Shown here: positions 27,619-36,260 of the stretch, piece by piece
Position numbering within the stretch: position 1 is the first letter of the stretch
Layout of the letters: each line of letters opens with the position of its first letter
DNA from: an uncultured Myxococcales bacterium
GTDB taxonomy: Bacteria > Myxococcota_A > UBA9042 > DTJE01
DNA length: 49,035 nucleotides
Reading direction: 5' to 3'
Assembly: GCA_937975765.1 (NCBI GenBank)
Contig: CALJUR010000075.1
Span: 1 to 49,035, forward strand
Notes under the pieces: model-generated
What the model saw: only the letters and a program-made list of their open reading frames with translations
The model's database searches: none
What the model was told of the DNA's origin: nothing
Program-made: the position numbers and the translations under genes

Positions 27619-28815
27619 CTAGCTCAACACCTCTAGGATCTCGCCGCTGCCGATGCCGCCGCCGACGCAGCGGGTGGTCAGGCCGAAGCGCTTCCCGCGG
27701 CGGGCCAGCTGGTGGATCATGTCCACCATCTGCCGCGCCCCGGTGCAACCGACGGGGTGGCCCAGCGAGATGCCGCTGCCCCACTGGTTGACGCGATCGA
27801 CGGGCAGGCCGGGGATGTCGTGGAAAGCCGAGGCGACGACCGCCGCGAAGGCTTCGTTCAGTTCGAAGAAGTCGATCTGGCCCATCTCCATCCCGGCCCT
27901 CTTCAGCAAGGGCAGGACCACCTTGAAAGCGCCCTCCCCCATCAGTTCGCGCGGGACGCCGACGTTGTGCCATGCCACCATGCGGGCCAGGGCCTTCTTC
28001 CCATGCCGGGCGGCCCACTCCTCACTGCACAGCACCAGCGCGGCCGCAGCGTCGTTGATCGAGGACGAGTTCATCGCGGTGATGGTGCCTCCGTCGGGCT
28101 TGAAGAAGGGCTTCTGCGCCTGGAAGGTCTCCATCGCGATGGCCTTGGGGCCCTCGTCCTTCACGAACATCACCGGAGGACCCTTGCGCTGGGGGATCGG
28201 CACCGGCACGACATACCCGGCAAACGCGCCCGACTCCCAGGCGGCGACGGCGTTCGCGTGGCTGCGGAAGGCGACCTCGTCCTGCTCCTGGCGTGTCAGG
28301 CCATACTTCTCCACCAGCCGCTCGGTCGCCAGGCCCATCAGTTCGCCCTTCGGGGGGATGTTGCGATCCACCAGCGAACCCTGCACCCCGTCCTCGAGGA
28401 CCATGTCGCCGTAGACCTGTCCCTTCAACCGCCCCGAGAACAGGAATCGCGGCACGTTGGACATGCTCTCGACGCCGCCGGCGACGCCGACCTCGACTTC
28501 GCCCAGCAGGATGCGACGGCACAGCGAGTGGACCGCAGCCGCACCCGAGGCGCAGTTCTCGTGGAAGGTGGTGCCGGGGACGGAGTTCGGCACACCCGCG
28601 AACTCGGCCGCCTGCTTGGCAATATTCGCGAACCGCAGGTCCTGCATGACCCAGCCGAGGCAGGTGTACTGGATGTCCTCGGGCGTGATGCCCGCGGCCT
28701 CGATGGCCTTGCCGATCGCGAAGGTGGCGAGTTCCCGGGCCAGCAGGGAGGACAGCCCGCCCCCCATCGCCCCGATCGGGGTGCGGATGGCACCCAGCAC
28801 GACGACCTTGCCCAT
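27619..28815 (-). CDS. Thiolase (acetyl-CoA acetyltransferase family)
   Basis: 398 aa with all thiolase active-site blocks: nucleophile Cys in ENCASGAAAVH, NEAFA, GHPVGCTGAR, and the C-terminal Cys in RCVGGGIGSG. It interconverts acetyl-CoA and (aceto)acyl-CoA. Family length is normal, but the first strand of CoA-binding sequence does not separate biosynthetic AtoB-type from degradative FadA-type. No other beta-oxidation genes are adjacent. ATG 28815 follows a strong AAGGAGG at 6-nt spacing. Confidence 0.93.
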   Translation of the reverse strand: MGKVVVLGAIRTPIGAMGGGLSSLLARELATFAIGKAIEAAGITPEDIQYTCLGWVMQDLRFANIAKQAAEFAGVPNSVPGTTFHENCASGAAAVHSLCRRILLGEVEVGVAGGVESMSNVPRFLFSGRLKGQVYGDMVLEDGVQGSLVDRNIPPKGELMGLATERLVEKYGLTRQEQDEVAFRSHANAVAAWESGAFAGYVVPVPIPQRKGPPVMFVKDEGPKAIAMETFQAQKPFFKPDGGTITAMNSSSINDAAAALVLCSEEWAARHGKKALARMVAWHNVGVPRELMGEGAFKVVLPLLKRAGMEMGQIDFFELNEAFAAVVASAFHDIPGLPVDRVNQWGSGISLGHPVGCTGARQMVDMIHQLARRGKRFGLTTRCVGGGIGSGEILEVLS

Positions 28816-28885
28816 GTGTACCTCCTTGGGGGCCCACCGGCCCGAACGATTGCGCGATGGGGAGATGATAGCACGGGGGAGGGGG

Positions 28886-29296
28886 TCAGTCGCCGGCAGG
28901 GGCGTCGATCGCGGTGACGGTCGAGGGGATGCCGGGGCGGACCTTGACCTGGTCGTAGCGCTCCAGCATCACCTGGCCGGCGGGGGCGCCGCGCTCCTTG
29001 CGGACGTCCCTGCGGCGGCACCAGTGCACGGCGACGCGGCCGGCGGTGCGGCACTTCGAGTACCAGGCGGCAAGCTGGGCGGCCTCGTCCAGCGTGGTGC
29101 GCGGCAGGCGGGCCAGGTGGTCGGGGTTGCGAACCACGACGTGGGACCCGGGCGTGGGTGCGACGTGCAGCCAGATGTCGTCCTGCGCCGCGACCTTGAA
29201 CGTCAGTTCGTCGTTCTCGGACGCGGTGCGGCCCACCAGGATCTCGAAGCCGTCCGAGGACCGGTAGGTGAAGTAGCCCTTGCGATCGCCCGGCAT
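28886..29296 (-). CDS. Standalone NFACT-R (DUF814) RNA-binding domain protein
   Basis: 136 aa covering essentially only an NFACT-R domain: GFEILVGRTASENDELT, DDIWLHVAPTPGSHVVV and LAAWYSKCRTAGRVAVHW. In full-length RqcH/Rqc2 this domain binds tRNA in ribosome-associated quality control; the NFACT-N and coiled-coil parts are absent here. The ATG 29296 fits the domain start. Operon-like with the methyltransferase upstream (43 bp) and close to ThrRS, suggesting a link to translation. Function is inferred from the domain only. Confidence 0.88.
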   Translation of the reverse strand: MPGDRKGYFTYRSSDGFEILVGRTASENDELTFKVAAQDDIWLHVAPTPGSHVVVRNPDHLARLPRTTLDEAAQLAAWYSKCRTAGRVAVHWCRRRDVRKERGAPAGQVMLERYDQVKVRPGIPSTVTAIDAPAGD

Positions 29297-29339
29297 GGCT
29301 GCCCCGTGTCGCGGTCGGCGGTGCGTCCCGGGTACCGTC

Positions 29340-30194
29340 CTACAGCCGGAACGTCTTGCCCAGTTGCAGTTCCTTGGACCCGTAGAACGCCAGGTAGGAG
29401 GCCAGGGGCTTCCCGGCCTTCGACTTCAGCAGCGCGGCGTCGGCCTTCAACACGGCGGGCAGCGCCTTCGCGGCCAGTTGCCCGATCGTGCCGGGGCGCG
29501 ACGCGGACAGCCAGCCGACCAGCGGCGCCAGCACGTGGTACCGCTCGACCTTCTCGATCTTGAAAACTTCCCCGGCCTCCTGGACCAGCGCGTCCGCGTC
29601 CGGCAGCGCCAGGAAGGAAGCGACGCCGGGCACGCGTGCCAGCAGTTCGGACGCCTTCGGCAGCACCTTGTCGGCCTTCGGAATGCGGTTCAGCAGTTGC
29701 GTCACCGCGGCGGTCGACGGGCGCACCCGGATCCGCACGAAGACCCGCCCCCCCGCACGCAGTTCGCGGGCCGCCTTCTTCAGGAGGACCACCGGCTCGT
29801 TGTACTGCCCCATGGCCGAAAAGAAGATCGCCAGGTCGAAGCCTCCCGATGCGAACTCGCGCTTCATGTAGTCGGAGGCGTACCCGTTCAGCCGGATGCC
29901 GCACTTCGCGTCGTCGGCCAGGGCCTGCAGCGCCTTCAGCCGCGCCTCGTCCGGTTCCACGACCGTCACGAAGACGTCGGCCTTCAGCAGTTCCAGCGCG
30001 ATGCGGCCGCGGTCCTCCAGGCCCACCACCAGCGCGCGCCGGGCGCCGTCCTTGGCCCACGCCAGCACCTGGGCCAGCGTCTCGCCTTCCAGGGCTTCCC
30101 GCGCGGCCTCGTCGGCCAGGAACGCGTCCAGCCCCGGGCCCGACACGCGGTGGACCCGGGCCTCCTCCTCGATCGAACGCAGGGTGCGAACCAT
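29340..30194 (-). CDS. Class I SAM-dependent methyltransferase
   Basis: 284 aa. The Rossmann methyltransferase core is in the first half: ALVVGLEDRGRIALELL (motif I, atypical, with ED in place of the usual second and third Gly), VTVVEPDEARL (acidic ribose-binding), then GGFDLAIFFSA and LRAGGRVFVRI. The C-terminal half is helical and not recognised. Substrate unknown. ATG 30194 has GGAG 7 nt upstream. It is followed at 43 bp by the NFACT-R gene and preceded by thrS, from which it is separated only by a repeat unit, so the three may be one transcript concerned with RNA or translation. Confidence 0.75.
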   Translation of the reverse strand: MVRTLRSIEEEARVHRVSGPGLDAFLADEAAREALEGETLAQVLAWAKDGARRALVVGLEDRGRIALELLKADVFVTVVEPDEARLKALQALADDAKCGIRLNGYASDYMKREFASGGFDLAIFFSAMGQYNEPVVLLKKAARELRAGGRVFVRIRVRPSTAAVTQLLNRIPKADKVLPKASELLARVPGVASFLALPDADALVQEAGEVFKIEKVERYHVLAPLVGWLSASRPGTIGQLAAKALPAVLKADAALLKSKAGKPLASYLAFYGSKELQLGKTFRL

Positions 30195-30215
30195 GATGCC
30201 GCTCCGTGTTATCGC

Positions 30216-30264
30216 AGGAAATCAGGGAGTTGAATCACCAAAAATGGTGACTGTCCCTGAATTA
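30216..30264. repeat. GGTGACTGTCCC-family intergenic repeat, single unit (copy C)
   Basis: AGGAAATC, AGTTG and AAAATGGTGACTGTCCC, ending in TGAATTA. The final TTA is, on the minus strand, the TAA stop of thrS. No inverted partner. The inner block matches copies A and B. Confidence 0.8.
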
Positions 30265-32175
30265 AATCACGCGCCGCGCGCACTCGTCCTTCAGCCGGGC
30301 GACCAGGTCGGCCAGCGGGATCGCGCCCAGGTCCTCGCCCGACCGCGTCCGGACCGCCACCGTGCCGTTCTCGGCCTCGCGCCCGCCGCACACCAGCTGG
30401 TAGTTCACGTGCTGGACCTGCGCGTCGCGCACCTTCTTGCCCAGCTTCTCGTTGCGCAGGTCGACCTCGGACCGCAGCCCGGCGGCCAGCAGCGTCTCTT
30501 GCACCTTCTTCGCGTAGTCGGCGAACTTGTCGCCGACCGGCAGCACCTTGACCTGCGTCGGGTTCAGCCACAGGGGGAACTTGCCGGCGCAATTCTCGAT
30601 CAGGATGCCGATGAAGCGTTCCAGCGACCCCAGGATGGCCCGGTGGATCATCACCGGCACCTTGCGGGTGCCGTCCTCGGCCTCGTAGGTGGCCCCGAAG
30701 CGCATCGGCATGCTGAAGTCGACCTGGATGGTGCCGCACTGCCACGACCGGCCCATGCAGTCCTTCACGTGGAAGTCGATCTTCGGGCCGTAGAACGCGC
30801 CGTCGCCGGGGTTCAACTGGTAGTCGATGCCCCGGTGGACCAGCGCCGCCGCCAGGCCGTCCTCGGCGATCTTCCAGACCTCGTCGGACCCGATGCTGCC
30901 CTCCAGGGGCCGCGTCGACAGTTCGACGTGGACCTCGTCGAAGCCGAACGTCTTGTAGATCTCGAAGACCAGCCCGATCGTCTCGACGACGGCGGCCTCG
31001 ACCTGTTCCGGCGTGCAGAAGATGTGCGCGTCGTCCTGCGTGAACGAGCGCACCCGGAACAGGCCGTGCAGCACGCCCGACAGTTCGTGCCGGTGCACCG
31101 CGCCCAGTTCGGCCACGCGCAGCGGGAACTCGCGGTAGGAGTGCAGCCGCGACTTGTACACCAGCAGGCCGCCGGGGCAGTTCATCGGCTTGATCGCGTG
31201 CGGCGTGTCGTCGATCTGCGTGACGTACATGTTCTTGCGGTAGTGGTCGTAGTGGCCCGACGTCTGCCACAGCGACATGTTCAGGATCGCCGGGGTCAGG
31301 ATCTCGTTGTACTGGTACTTGCGATGCACCTCGCGCCAGTACTCGACGACCGCGTTCCGCAGCAGCATGCCCTTCGCATGCCAGAACGGGAAGCCGGTGC
31401 CCTCGTCGTGGAACGAGAACAGGTCCATCTCCTGGCCGATCTTGCGGTGGTCGCGCTCCTTGGCCTCCTCGATGGCCTTCAGGTGCGCCTCCAGCCGGGC
31501 CGCGTCCGGGAAGGACACGCCGTAGATGCGCTGCAACTGCTCGTTGCGCTGGTCGGCGCGCCAGTAGGCGCCGGCGACCTTGGTCAGCTTGACCGCGGCC
31601 AGCACGCCGGTGCGCGGCACGTGGGGCCCGCGGCACAGGTCGATGAAGTCGCCCTGCCGGTAGGCGCTGATCGAGCCTTCGGGCAGGTCGCGGATCATCT
31701 CGACCTTGAACTTGTTGTCCGCGAAGGCGGCCAGCGCCTCGTCGCGGGTCATTTCCACGCGGGACACCGGGAGGTTCTCGGCCGCGATCTTCCGCATCTC
31801 GACCTCGATCTTCTCGAGGTCCTCGGGCGTGAAGGGCGTCGAGGCGAAGTCGTAGTAGAAGCCCTCCTCGACGACCGGGCCGATGGTCGGCCGGGCCGCC
31901 GGGAACAGGCGCTGCACCGCGTGAGCCATCAGGTGGGCCGTGGAGTGCCGGAAGACCTCCAGGCCGGCCTCGTCCTCGAAGGCCAGGAAGGCGACCGTGC
32001 ACGGACCCGCCACCGTCGCGGACAGGTCGCGCGCGACGCCGTCCACCGACACCGCCAGCACCGTCGCGTCGCCGCCGCGGCCCGCCGCCGCCAGCACCGC
32101 CGCGAAATCCGCGCCCTGCGGGACCTGCACGTCCCCGACGCCCTGCACCTTCACCGGGACCATCCCGTCCGACAT
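30262..32175 (-). CDS. thrS: Threonine--tRNA ligase
   Basis: 637 aa, normal length. Order: TGS domain (about 1-65), editing-type domain with HSTAHLMAH (77-85), class II catalytic core (MNCPGG, RHELSGVLHGLFRVRSFTQDDAHIF motif 2 region) and C-terminal anticodon-binding domain (KVLPVGDKFADYAKKV). Several in-frame ATGs exist (32193, 32181, 32175); 32175 is chosen because GAGG is about 8 nt upstream and MSDGMVPVKV leads directly into the TGS domain. Frames upstream of this run through a repeat element and are not coding. The stop codon TAA belongs to repeat copy C. Confidence 0.96.
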   Translation of the reverse strand: MSDGMVPVKVQGVGDVQVPQGADFAAVLAAAGRGGDATVLAVSVDGVARDLSATVAGPCTVAFLAFEDEAGLEVFRHSTAHLMAHAVQRLFPAARPTIGPVVEEGFYYDFASTPFTPEDLEKIEVEMRKIAAENLPVSRVEMTRDEALAAFADNKFKVEMIRDLPEGSISAYRQGDFIDLCRGPHVPRTGVLAAVKLTKVAGAYWRADQRNEQLQRIYGVSFPDAARLEAHLKAIEEAKERDHRKIGQEMDLFSFHDEGTGFPFWHAKGMLLRNAVVEYWREVHRKYQYNEILTPAILNMSLWQTSGHYDHYRKNMYVTQIDDTPHAIKPMNCPGGLLVYKSRLHSYREFPLRVAELGAVHRHELSGVLHGLFRVRSFTQDDAHIFCTPEQVEAAVVETIGLVFEIYKTFGFDEVHVELSTRPLEGSIGSDEVWKIAEDGLAAALVHRGIDYQLNPGDGAFYGPKIDFHVKDCMGRSWQCGTIQVDFSMPMRFGATYEAEDGTRKVPVMIHRAILGSLERFIGILIENCAGKFPLWLNPTQVKVLPVGDKFADYAKKVQETLLAAGLRSEVDLRNEKLGKKVRDAQVQHVNYQLVCGGREAENGTVAVRTRSGEDLGAIPLADLVARLKDECARRVI

Positions 32176-32277
32176 CGTCATCCTCGCGTTCATCCAGGAG
32201 GCCGGCCGCACCGCGACCGGCGGGGCGGTATTCTTGCACGTTCGCGGCCTTGTGGCAAGGCGCGCCCGGATTCCCGC

Positions 32278-32375
32278 AAATCGGGGACAGCCACCGTCAT
32301 CCCGGGCCGGCAATCCCGGAAATCGTTTAACGACAACAGGTTATCGCACCAATAATGGTGACTGTCCCCGATTTA
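32278..32375. repeat. Inverted pair of GGTGACTGTCCC-family repeats (copy D)
   Basis: The left arm AAATCGGGGACAGCCACC (from 32278) is a diverged inverse of the right arm AATAATGGTGACTGTCCC (from 32351), which ends CGATTTA. It fills the 239-bp gap between thrS and the sulfatase-fold gene, ending 40 bp from the latter's stop codon. CGGAAATC at 32317-32324 matches the inner block of the other copies. Confidence 0.8.
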
Positions 32376-32414
32376 CCAATTTTCCATTGCAACTGCGGCG
32401 ACGAGGGACGGCGC

Positions 32415-34685
32415 CTACGGCTGGGCAGGCGGCGGAACGCCGAACACGGCCGGGGGGGCGGCGCCCGGGCTGCGGGTCACCCGCGCCAGGAAGCGCGCCA
32501 GTTCCTTGCGCAGCATCGTCTCGACCTCGGGCATCTGGCCCAGCACGTTCTCGGCCTCGAACTCGTCGGTGCGGTAGCGGTAGGCCTGGAAGGTGTTGTT
32601 GGTCAGGTCGTGGATCAGGTACACGGACGACGATCGCACCCCGACCTGCTGGACCGTCCGCCTCTTGTGGTAGACGTTCTCGGGCAGGTAGAACATGTGG
32701 AACACGAGGTGCCGCGGATCGGGCGGCTGGCCCAGCAGCACGGGCACCAGGCTGTTCCCCTCGAAGTCGAATTCGCCCGGGATCCCCAGCACGTTGACGA
32801 TCGTGGGCAGCAGGTCCATCGAGGTCATGGGCATGTCCACCACGTGCGGCTGGACGAACGGCGCGCGGATCATCAGCGGCATGTGCAACACCTGGGAGTG
32901 CAGGTCGAATCCGTGGCGCCGGCCCTTGTGCTGCGTATCGAACGATTCGCCGTGGTCGCCGGTCACGATGAGGAGAGTGTCCTCGGGCGGCAGGACCTGG
33001 TCCAACTGGCCGACGAAGCGCTGGAGTTCGCGGTCGGTATACAGCAGTTCGGCCTGGTAGATCTGGGCCTCGGAGTCCCCGAAATCCGTCCCGTCCGGAG
33101 GCTTGGTGTACGGGCCGTGCGGGTCGTAGTAGTGCACCCACAGGAAGATCGGCTGGCTGCCCCGGTTGCGCAGTTCGGCCAGGGCCGCCTGCGTCACCTT
33201 GTCGGCATTGTGGTTCAGGGGCGCCTTGTAGAAATCGGCCGGTTCCATGTTGACCGAGTCGAATCCCTGGTCGATCCCCTTCCAGTTCCTGAAAAACGGC
33301 ACGGGGAAGACAGCCGCCGTGCGGTATCCGGCCTTCTTCAGGATCTCCGCGAACATCAGGTTGCCTTCCTGCAGTTTCAGCGGGATGCGGGCGGCCACCT
33401 CGCGCTGGATCTGCGAATCGTAGCGGGACGTCATCATCGCCGGGATGGCGAGGCGGGTACTGGGCCCCTGGCTGTAGGCCCACGGGAAGAACACGGACTG
33501 TCGCGCCAGGCTGCGCAGGAAGGGCGTGGTGTCGGGCTGGCCCTCCGCTTCCAGCGTCATCAGGGCGGGAGACACCGCGTCGACGGTCACCAGGATCACG
33601 TTGTACGGCTTCCGGCTGCCCTCGGGCATCGGGTAGTCCCATCGCCTCGGCTGGATCTCGCCCTCGCGCGGCAGTTCCAGGTCCTGGCCGTCGCAATCCT
33701 CGTCGATGCCGTTGTTGGGGGTTTCGGGCGCACCGGAATGGCGGCCGGGGTCGAAGAAGTCGCAGTCGCCCTCGCCCATCCAGGGCAACTGTCCATCCCG
33801 GTCCACATCGGCCACGGCCTTGAAGGCGTTGTAGGCCGTGCCGGACCACTGCCCCCGGGTGGTCAGCAGCAGCCGCACGTCGTTGTCCTCGCCGGTCCAT
33901 GCCAGGGTGACGACGAAGGCCGCCAGCGGCAGCGCGACGCCGATGCCCAGGATCGAACGCCGGAGGGCCGGCCGCCACCGGGCCACGGGCCCGGCGAAAC
34001 CGGCGCCCACCGCCGCCAGCAGCCCCGCCAGCGCGATCCCGTAAGGCCACAGGTTGGTCGCCGCGACGATGTCGGACACGGCGGAGGACTGCCACGCCAG
34101 AACCGCGACGACGCACAGCACGCCCAGCCCCAACGTCGCCATCGCGGAGGCCCAGCGCCAGGGCACCCGGGCGGCGCGACCGGCGTCCAGCAACGCGGCC
34201 AGCCGGGCGATCCCCACGCGCCGCACGCCGTCCACCAGCAGCGCGCTGGCCAGCGCCAGCAGCGCGACCGCGCCAGCCGCGAAGGTGGTGGTGCGGATCG
34301 ATTCGATGACCTTCAGCGACAGGACCAGCACCAGGCCGGTGAACGCCCCGGCGGACGCCAGGCCCGCCATCGACGCGACACCGTCCAGAACCCGGGTGTG
34401 CGGATCGGCGGCCCACAGGACGCGGAAGACACGCCGGGGCCAGCCACGCGGATCGTCCAGGAAGGCCGGGAAGGCGAGCATCGCGAAGGGGACCAGGAGC
34501 AGGCCCGTGACCAGCACCATCAGGCCGTCCAGGCCGACGATTCCCATCCCGGTCGCAAGGGCCGGCCCCCACTCCTCGGGCTGTTCCGAAACGAGGGTGA
34601 CGATGACGTCCAGGGCTCCGACAACCAGCGAGGCCACCACGGCCAGGAACAGGCCCTGGTGGAATCTCCCGCTGCTTCTGCCCAT
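32415..34685 (-). CDS. Membrane-anchored sulfatase/alkaline-phosphatase-fold hydrolase with MopE-like motif
   Basis: 756 aa. The N-terminal about 280 residues contain roughly seven membrane segments. A linker then carries a MopE-like metal-binding motif (DVDRDGQLP, GDCDFFDPG, NGIDEDCDG; about residues 290-335). The C-terminal domain (about 350-720) is a sulfatase-type hydrolase: NVILVTVDAV, SQGPSTRLAIPAMMTSRY, WVHYYDPHGPY, LLIVTGDHGES. At the nucleophile site the CxPSR consensus of formylglycine sulfatases is replaced by SxGPSTR, so a Ser/Thr-dependent phospho- or phosphoglycerol-transfer reaction is more likely than sulfate ester cleavage. The periplasmic substrate is unknown; LtaS-like or LPS/glycan modification are possibilities. 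Confidence 0.85.
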   Translation of the reverse strand: MGRSSGRFHQGLFLAVVASLVVGALDVIVTLVSEQPEEWGPALATGMGIVGLDGLMVLVTGLLLVPFAMLAFPAFLDDPRGWPRRVFRVLWAADPHTRVLDGVASMAGLASAGAFTGLVLVLSLKVIESIRTTTFAAGAVALLALASALLVDGVRRVGIARLAALLDAGRAARVPWRWASAMATLGLGVLCVVAVLAWQSSAVSDIVAATNLWPYGIALAGLLAAVGAGFAGPVARWRPALRRSILGIGVALPLAAFVVTLAWTGEDNDVRLLLTTRGQWSGTAYNAFKAVADVDRDGQLPWMGEGDCDFFDPGRHSGAPETPNNGIDEDCDGQDLELPREGEIQPRRWDYPMPEGSRKPYNVILVTVDAVSPALMTLEAEGQPDTTPFLRSLARQSVFFPWAYSQGPSTRLAIPAMMTSRYDSQIQREVAARIPLKLQEGNLMFAEILKKAGYRTAAVFPVPFFRNWKGIDQGFDSVNMEPADFYKAPLNHNADKVTQAALAELRNRGSQPIFLWVHYYDPHGPYTKPPDGTDFGDSEAQIYQAELLYTDRELQRFVGQLDQVLPPEDTLLIVTGDHGESFDTQHKGRRHGFDLHSQVLHMPLMIRAPFVQPHVVDMPMTSMDLLPTIVNVLGIPGEFDFEGNSLVPVLLGQPPDPRHLVFHMFYLPENVYHKRRTVQQVGVRSSSVYLIHDLTNNTFQAYRYRTDEFEAENVLGQMPEVETMLRKELARFLARVTRSPGAAPPAVFGVPPPAQP

Positions 34686-34778
34686 GCGCCCTCCGAGGGG
34701 GTAGCCTGCCGGCGGTATCTTACTCGTTTTGCGGCCGCGACCGGCAGTGGACGTCGCGCCGGGGGGGGCTGCGGCATT

Positions 34779-36125
34779 TCAGGGCCGGTTCGGATTCCGC
34801 GCCCGAAGGAAGTCGGACACCTGCCGGATCACGTAGTCCGTGTGCGGGACGTCGTTGTGGGACAGGCCGGTGTAGCCGACGTTGACGGGGGAGGTGCAGT
34901 CCCCCCGGTACTCCTGGTCCAGGCAGGACGAGTCCCACGGGACGATGACCAGGTCGCTTTTCGAGTAGATGGCGTGCCAGGAGATCGCGCCGCCCTCCTC
35001 GATGCCGAACGGGGTCTCGTCCACGTCCTCGACGGCCGGGTCGCCGTTCAGTTCGCCCTGCACGGGCTCGTCGGCGCCACCGTAGGCCGGGCACATGTCC
35101 CGTGCGCCGGCCCACCACGGGGACAGGCAGCCCTCCGAGGTGCCGTGGTGCGCGCCGCAGGTCGAGACGTAGTCCCGGACCTTCGTACCGCCGCCGTAGA
35201 GCCGGATGAACAGGCGCGAGGACAGCCCTCCCATGCTGTGGGCGACCAGGTCGACCCGTTCGGCGCCCGTGACGGCCAGGACGTTGTCGACGAAGGGGGC
35301 CAGTTCGTCCCGGGCCTGGGCATGGTTTTCCCCCTTGTTGTCCCGGTAGTCGATCGCCCACAGGTGGTCGGCCGGGTATCCCTGGGCCAGGAACCAGTCG
35401 CGCATGTCGCCGAAGTCTCCCTGGCCGGACCCCATGAAGCCGTGCACGAAGACGATCGGGTCCTCGTCGAACTCGTAGGTGAAGGCCGCCGGAAGGGTGA
35501 CGGACTGCGCGCCCAGCCGCACCGTGACGTCGCGCGGGCCGACCTGGTGCAGGTCCACGGGAGGGAAGGTGGCGAGGGCCTGGTGCGGACCGAGGACGGC
35601 GACGGTCACGGGAAGGGAGCCCAGGATCACCTCCAGGCCGGGCGCGAAGCCGGTCCCGGCAAGCGTCACCTGCGCGCCCACGGACGCCCCGCCGCGGGAG
35701 GGTGCCAGGGAGGCGACGGCGAGGTCCTCGGCGGCGACATCCGACCAGGGATCGACCACGAGGTCGGCCGGGGGGACGTCGTCGGCGTCGGGCGGGCCGG
35801 CCGGGTCGGACGCCGCGTCCCGAGGTGCGTCGGTTCGGGCGTCCGATGCGTCCGGGTCGGGGAGGTCGCCGGGGACGTCGGCGGCATCCGCGGGCGCGTC
35901 CGGGGCATCCGGGGGCAGGTCGCCGGGAGCGTCCGGGGCATCCGGGAGGGCATCCGGGACCCGTTCATCCCCGGGCGAATCGCCCCCGGCCGCGTCGTCC
36001 GCCACCTCGCCCGCAACCAGGTCCGCTGGATTCGGCCGGCGCCCGTCCGTCCCCCCCGCGCAGGAGATCGCCAGCGCCGCACCCGCCAGCCCCAGGATCC
36101 AGAGATGATCACGAGCACTTCTCAT
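34779..36125 (-). CDS. Lipase-like alpha/beta-hydrolase lipoprotein with IPT domain
   Basis: 448 aa. The signal peptide ends at LAISCAGG. Residues about 35-125 are an Asp/Pro/Ala-rich spacer (PDAPDAP, DLPPDAPD). An IPT/TIG-like beta-sandwich follows (about 137-217), then an alpha/beta hydrolase with the oxyanion segment VFVHGFMG and nucleophile elbow AHSMGG (Ser 297), and a late HNDVPHTDYV segment that may supply the catalytic His. This resembles PGAP1/LipA-type extracellular lipases or esterases. Start ATG 36125 is at the natural signal peptide start. Divergent from the GspE gene. Confidence 0.88.
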   Translation of the reverse strand: MRSARDHLWILGLAGAALAISCAGGTDGRRPNPADLVAGEVADDAAGGDSPGDERVPDALPDAPDAPGDLPPDAPDAPADAADVPGDLPDPDASDARTDAPRDAASDPAGPPDADDVPPADLVVDPWSDVAAEDLAVASLAPSRGGASVGAQVTLAGTGFAPGLEVILGSLPVTVAVLGPHQALATFPPVDLHQVGPRDVTVRLGAQSVTLPAAFTYEFDEDPIVFVHGFMGSGQGDFGDMRDWFLAQGYPADHLWAIDYRDNKGENHAQARDELAPFVDNVLAVTGAERVDLVAHSMGGLSSRLFIRLYGGGTKVRDYVSTCGAHHGTSEGCLSPWWAGARDMCPAYGGADEPVQGELNGDPAVEDVDETPFGIEEGGAISWHAIYSKSDLVIVPWDSSCLDQEYRGDCTSPVNVGYTGLSHNDVPHTDYVIRQVSDFLRARNPNRP

Positions 36126-36209
36126 GGCGCCAATCTACCTGGAGGTCCCGCCCTGTCAATCCGCCTTCGCTTCCGGGATCCGCGAAAACCCCCCGATTCC
36201 ACCGTTGCC

Positions 36210-36239
36210 TTGCACCGTGCCTTCGGGCCATCCTATGGG
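36210..36239 (+). promoter_or_regulatory. Weak candidate promoter for the cNMP-GspE gene
   Basis: TTGCAC (36210-36215), 18-bp spacer, TATGGG (36234-36239), about 22 nt before ATG 36261. Confidence 0.25.
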
Positions 36240-36260
36240 CCGGGAATCCCGGAGGCCGCG

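Noticed and set aside
32355..36260. Long plus-strand open frame leading into the GspE gene
   Set aside because: It is antisense to the sulfatase-fold and lipase genes. The real GspE starts at ATG 36261 with a good ribosome site.
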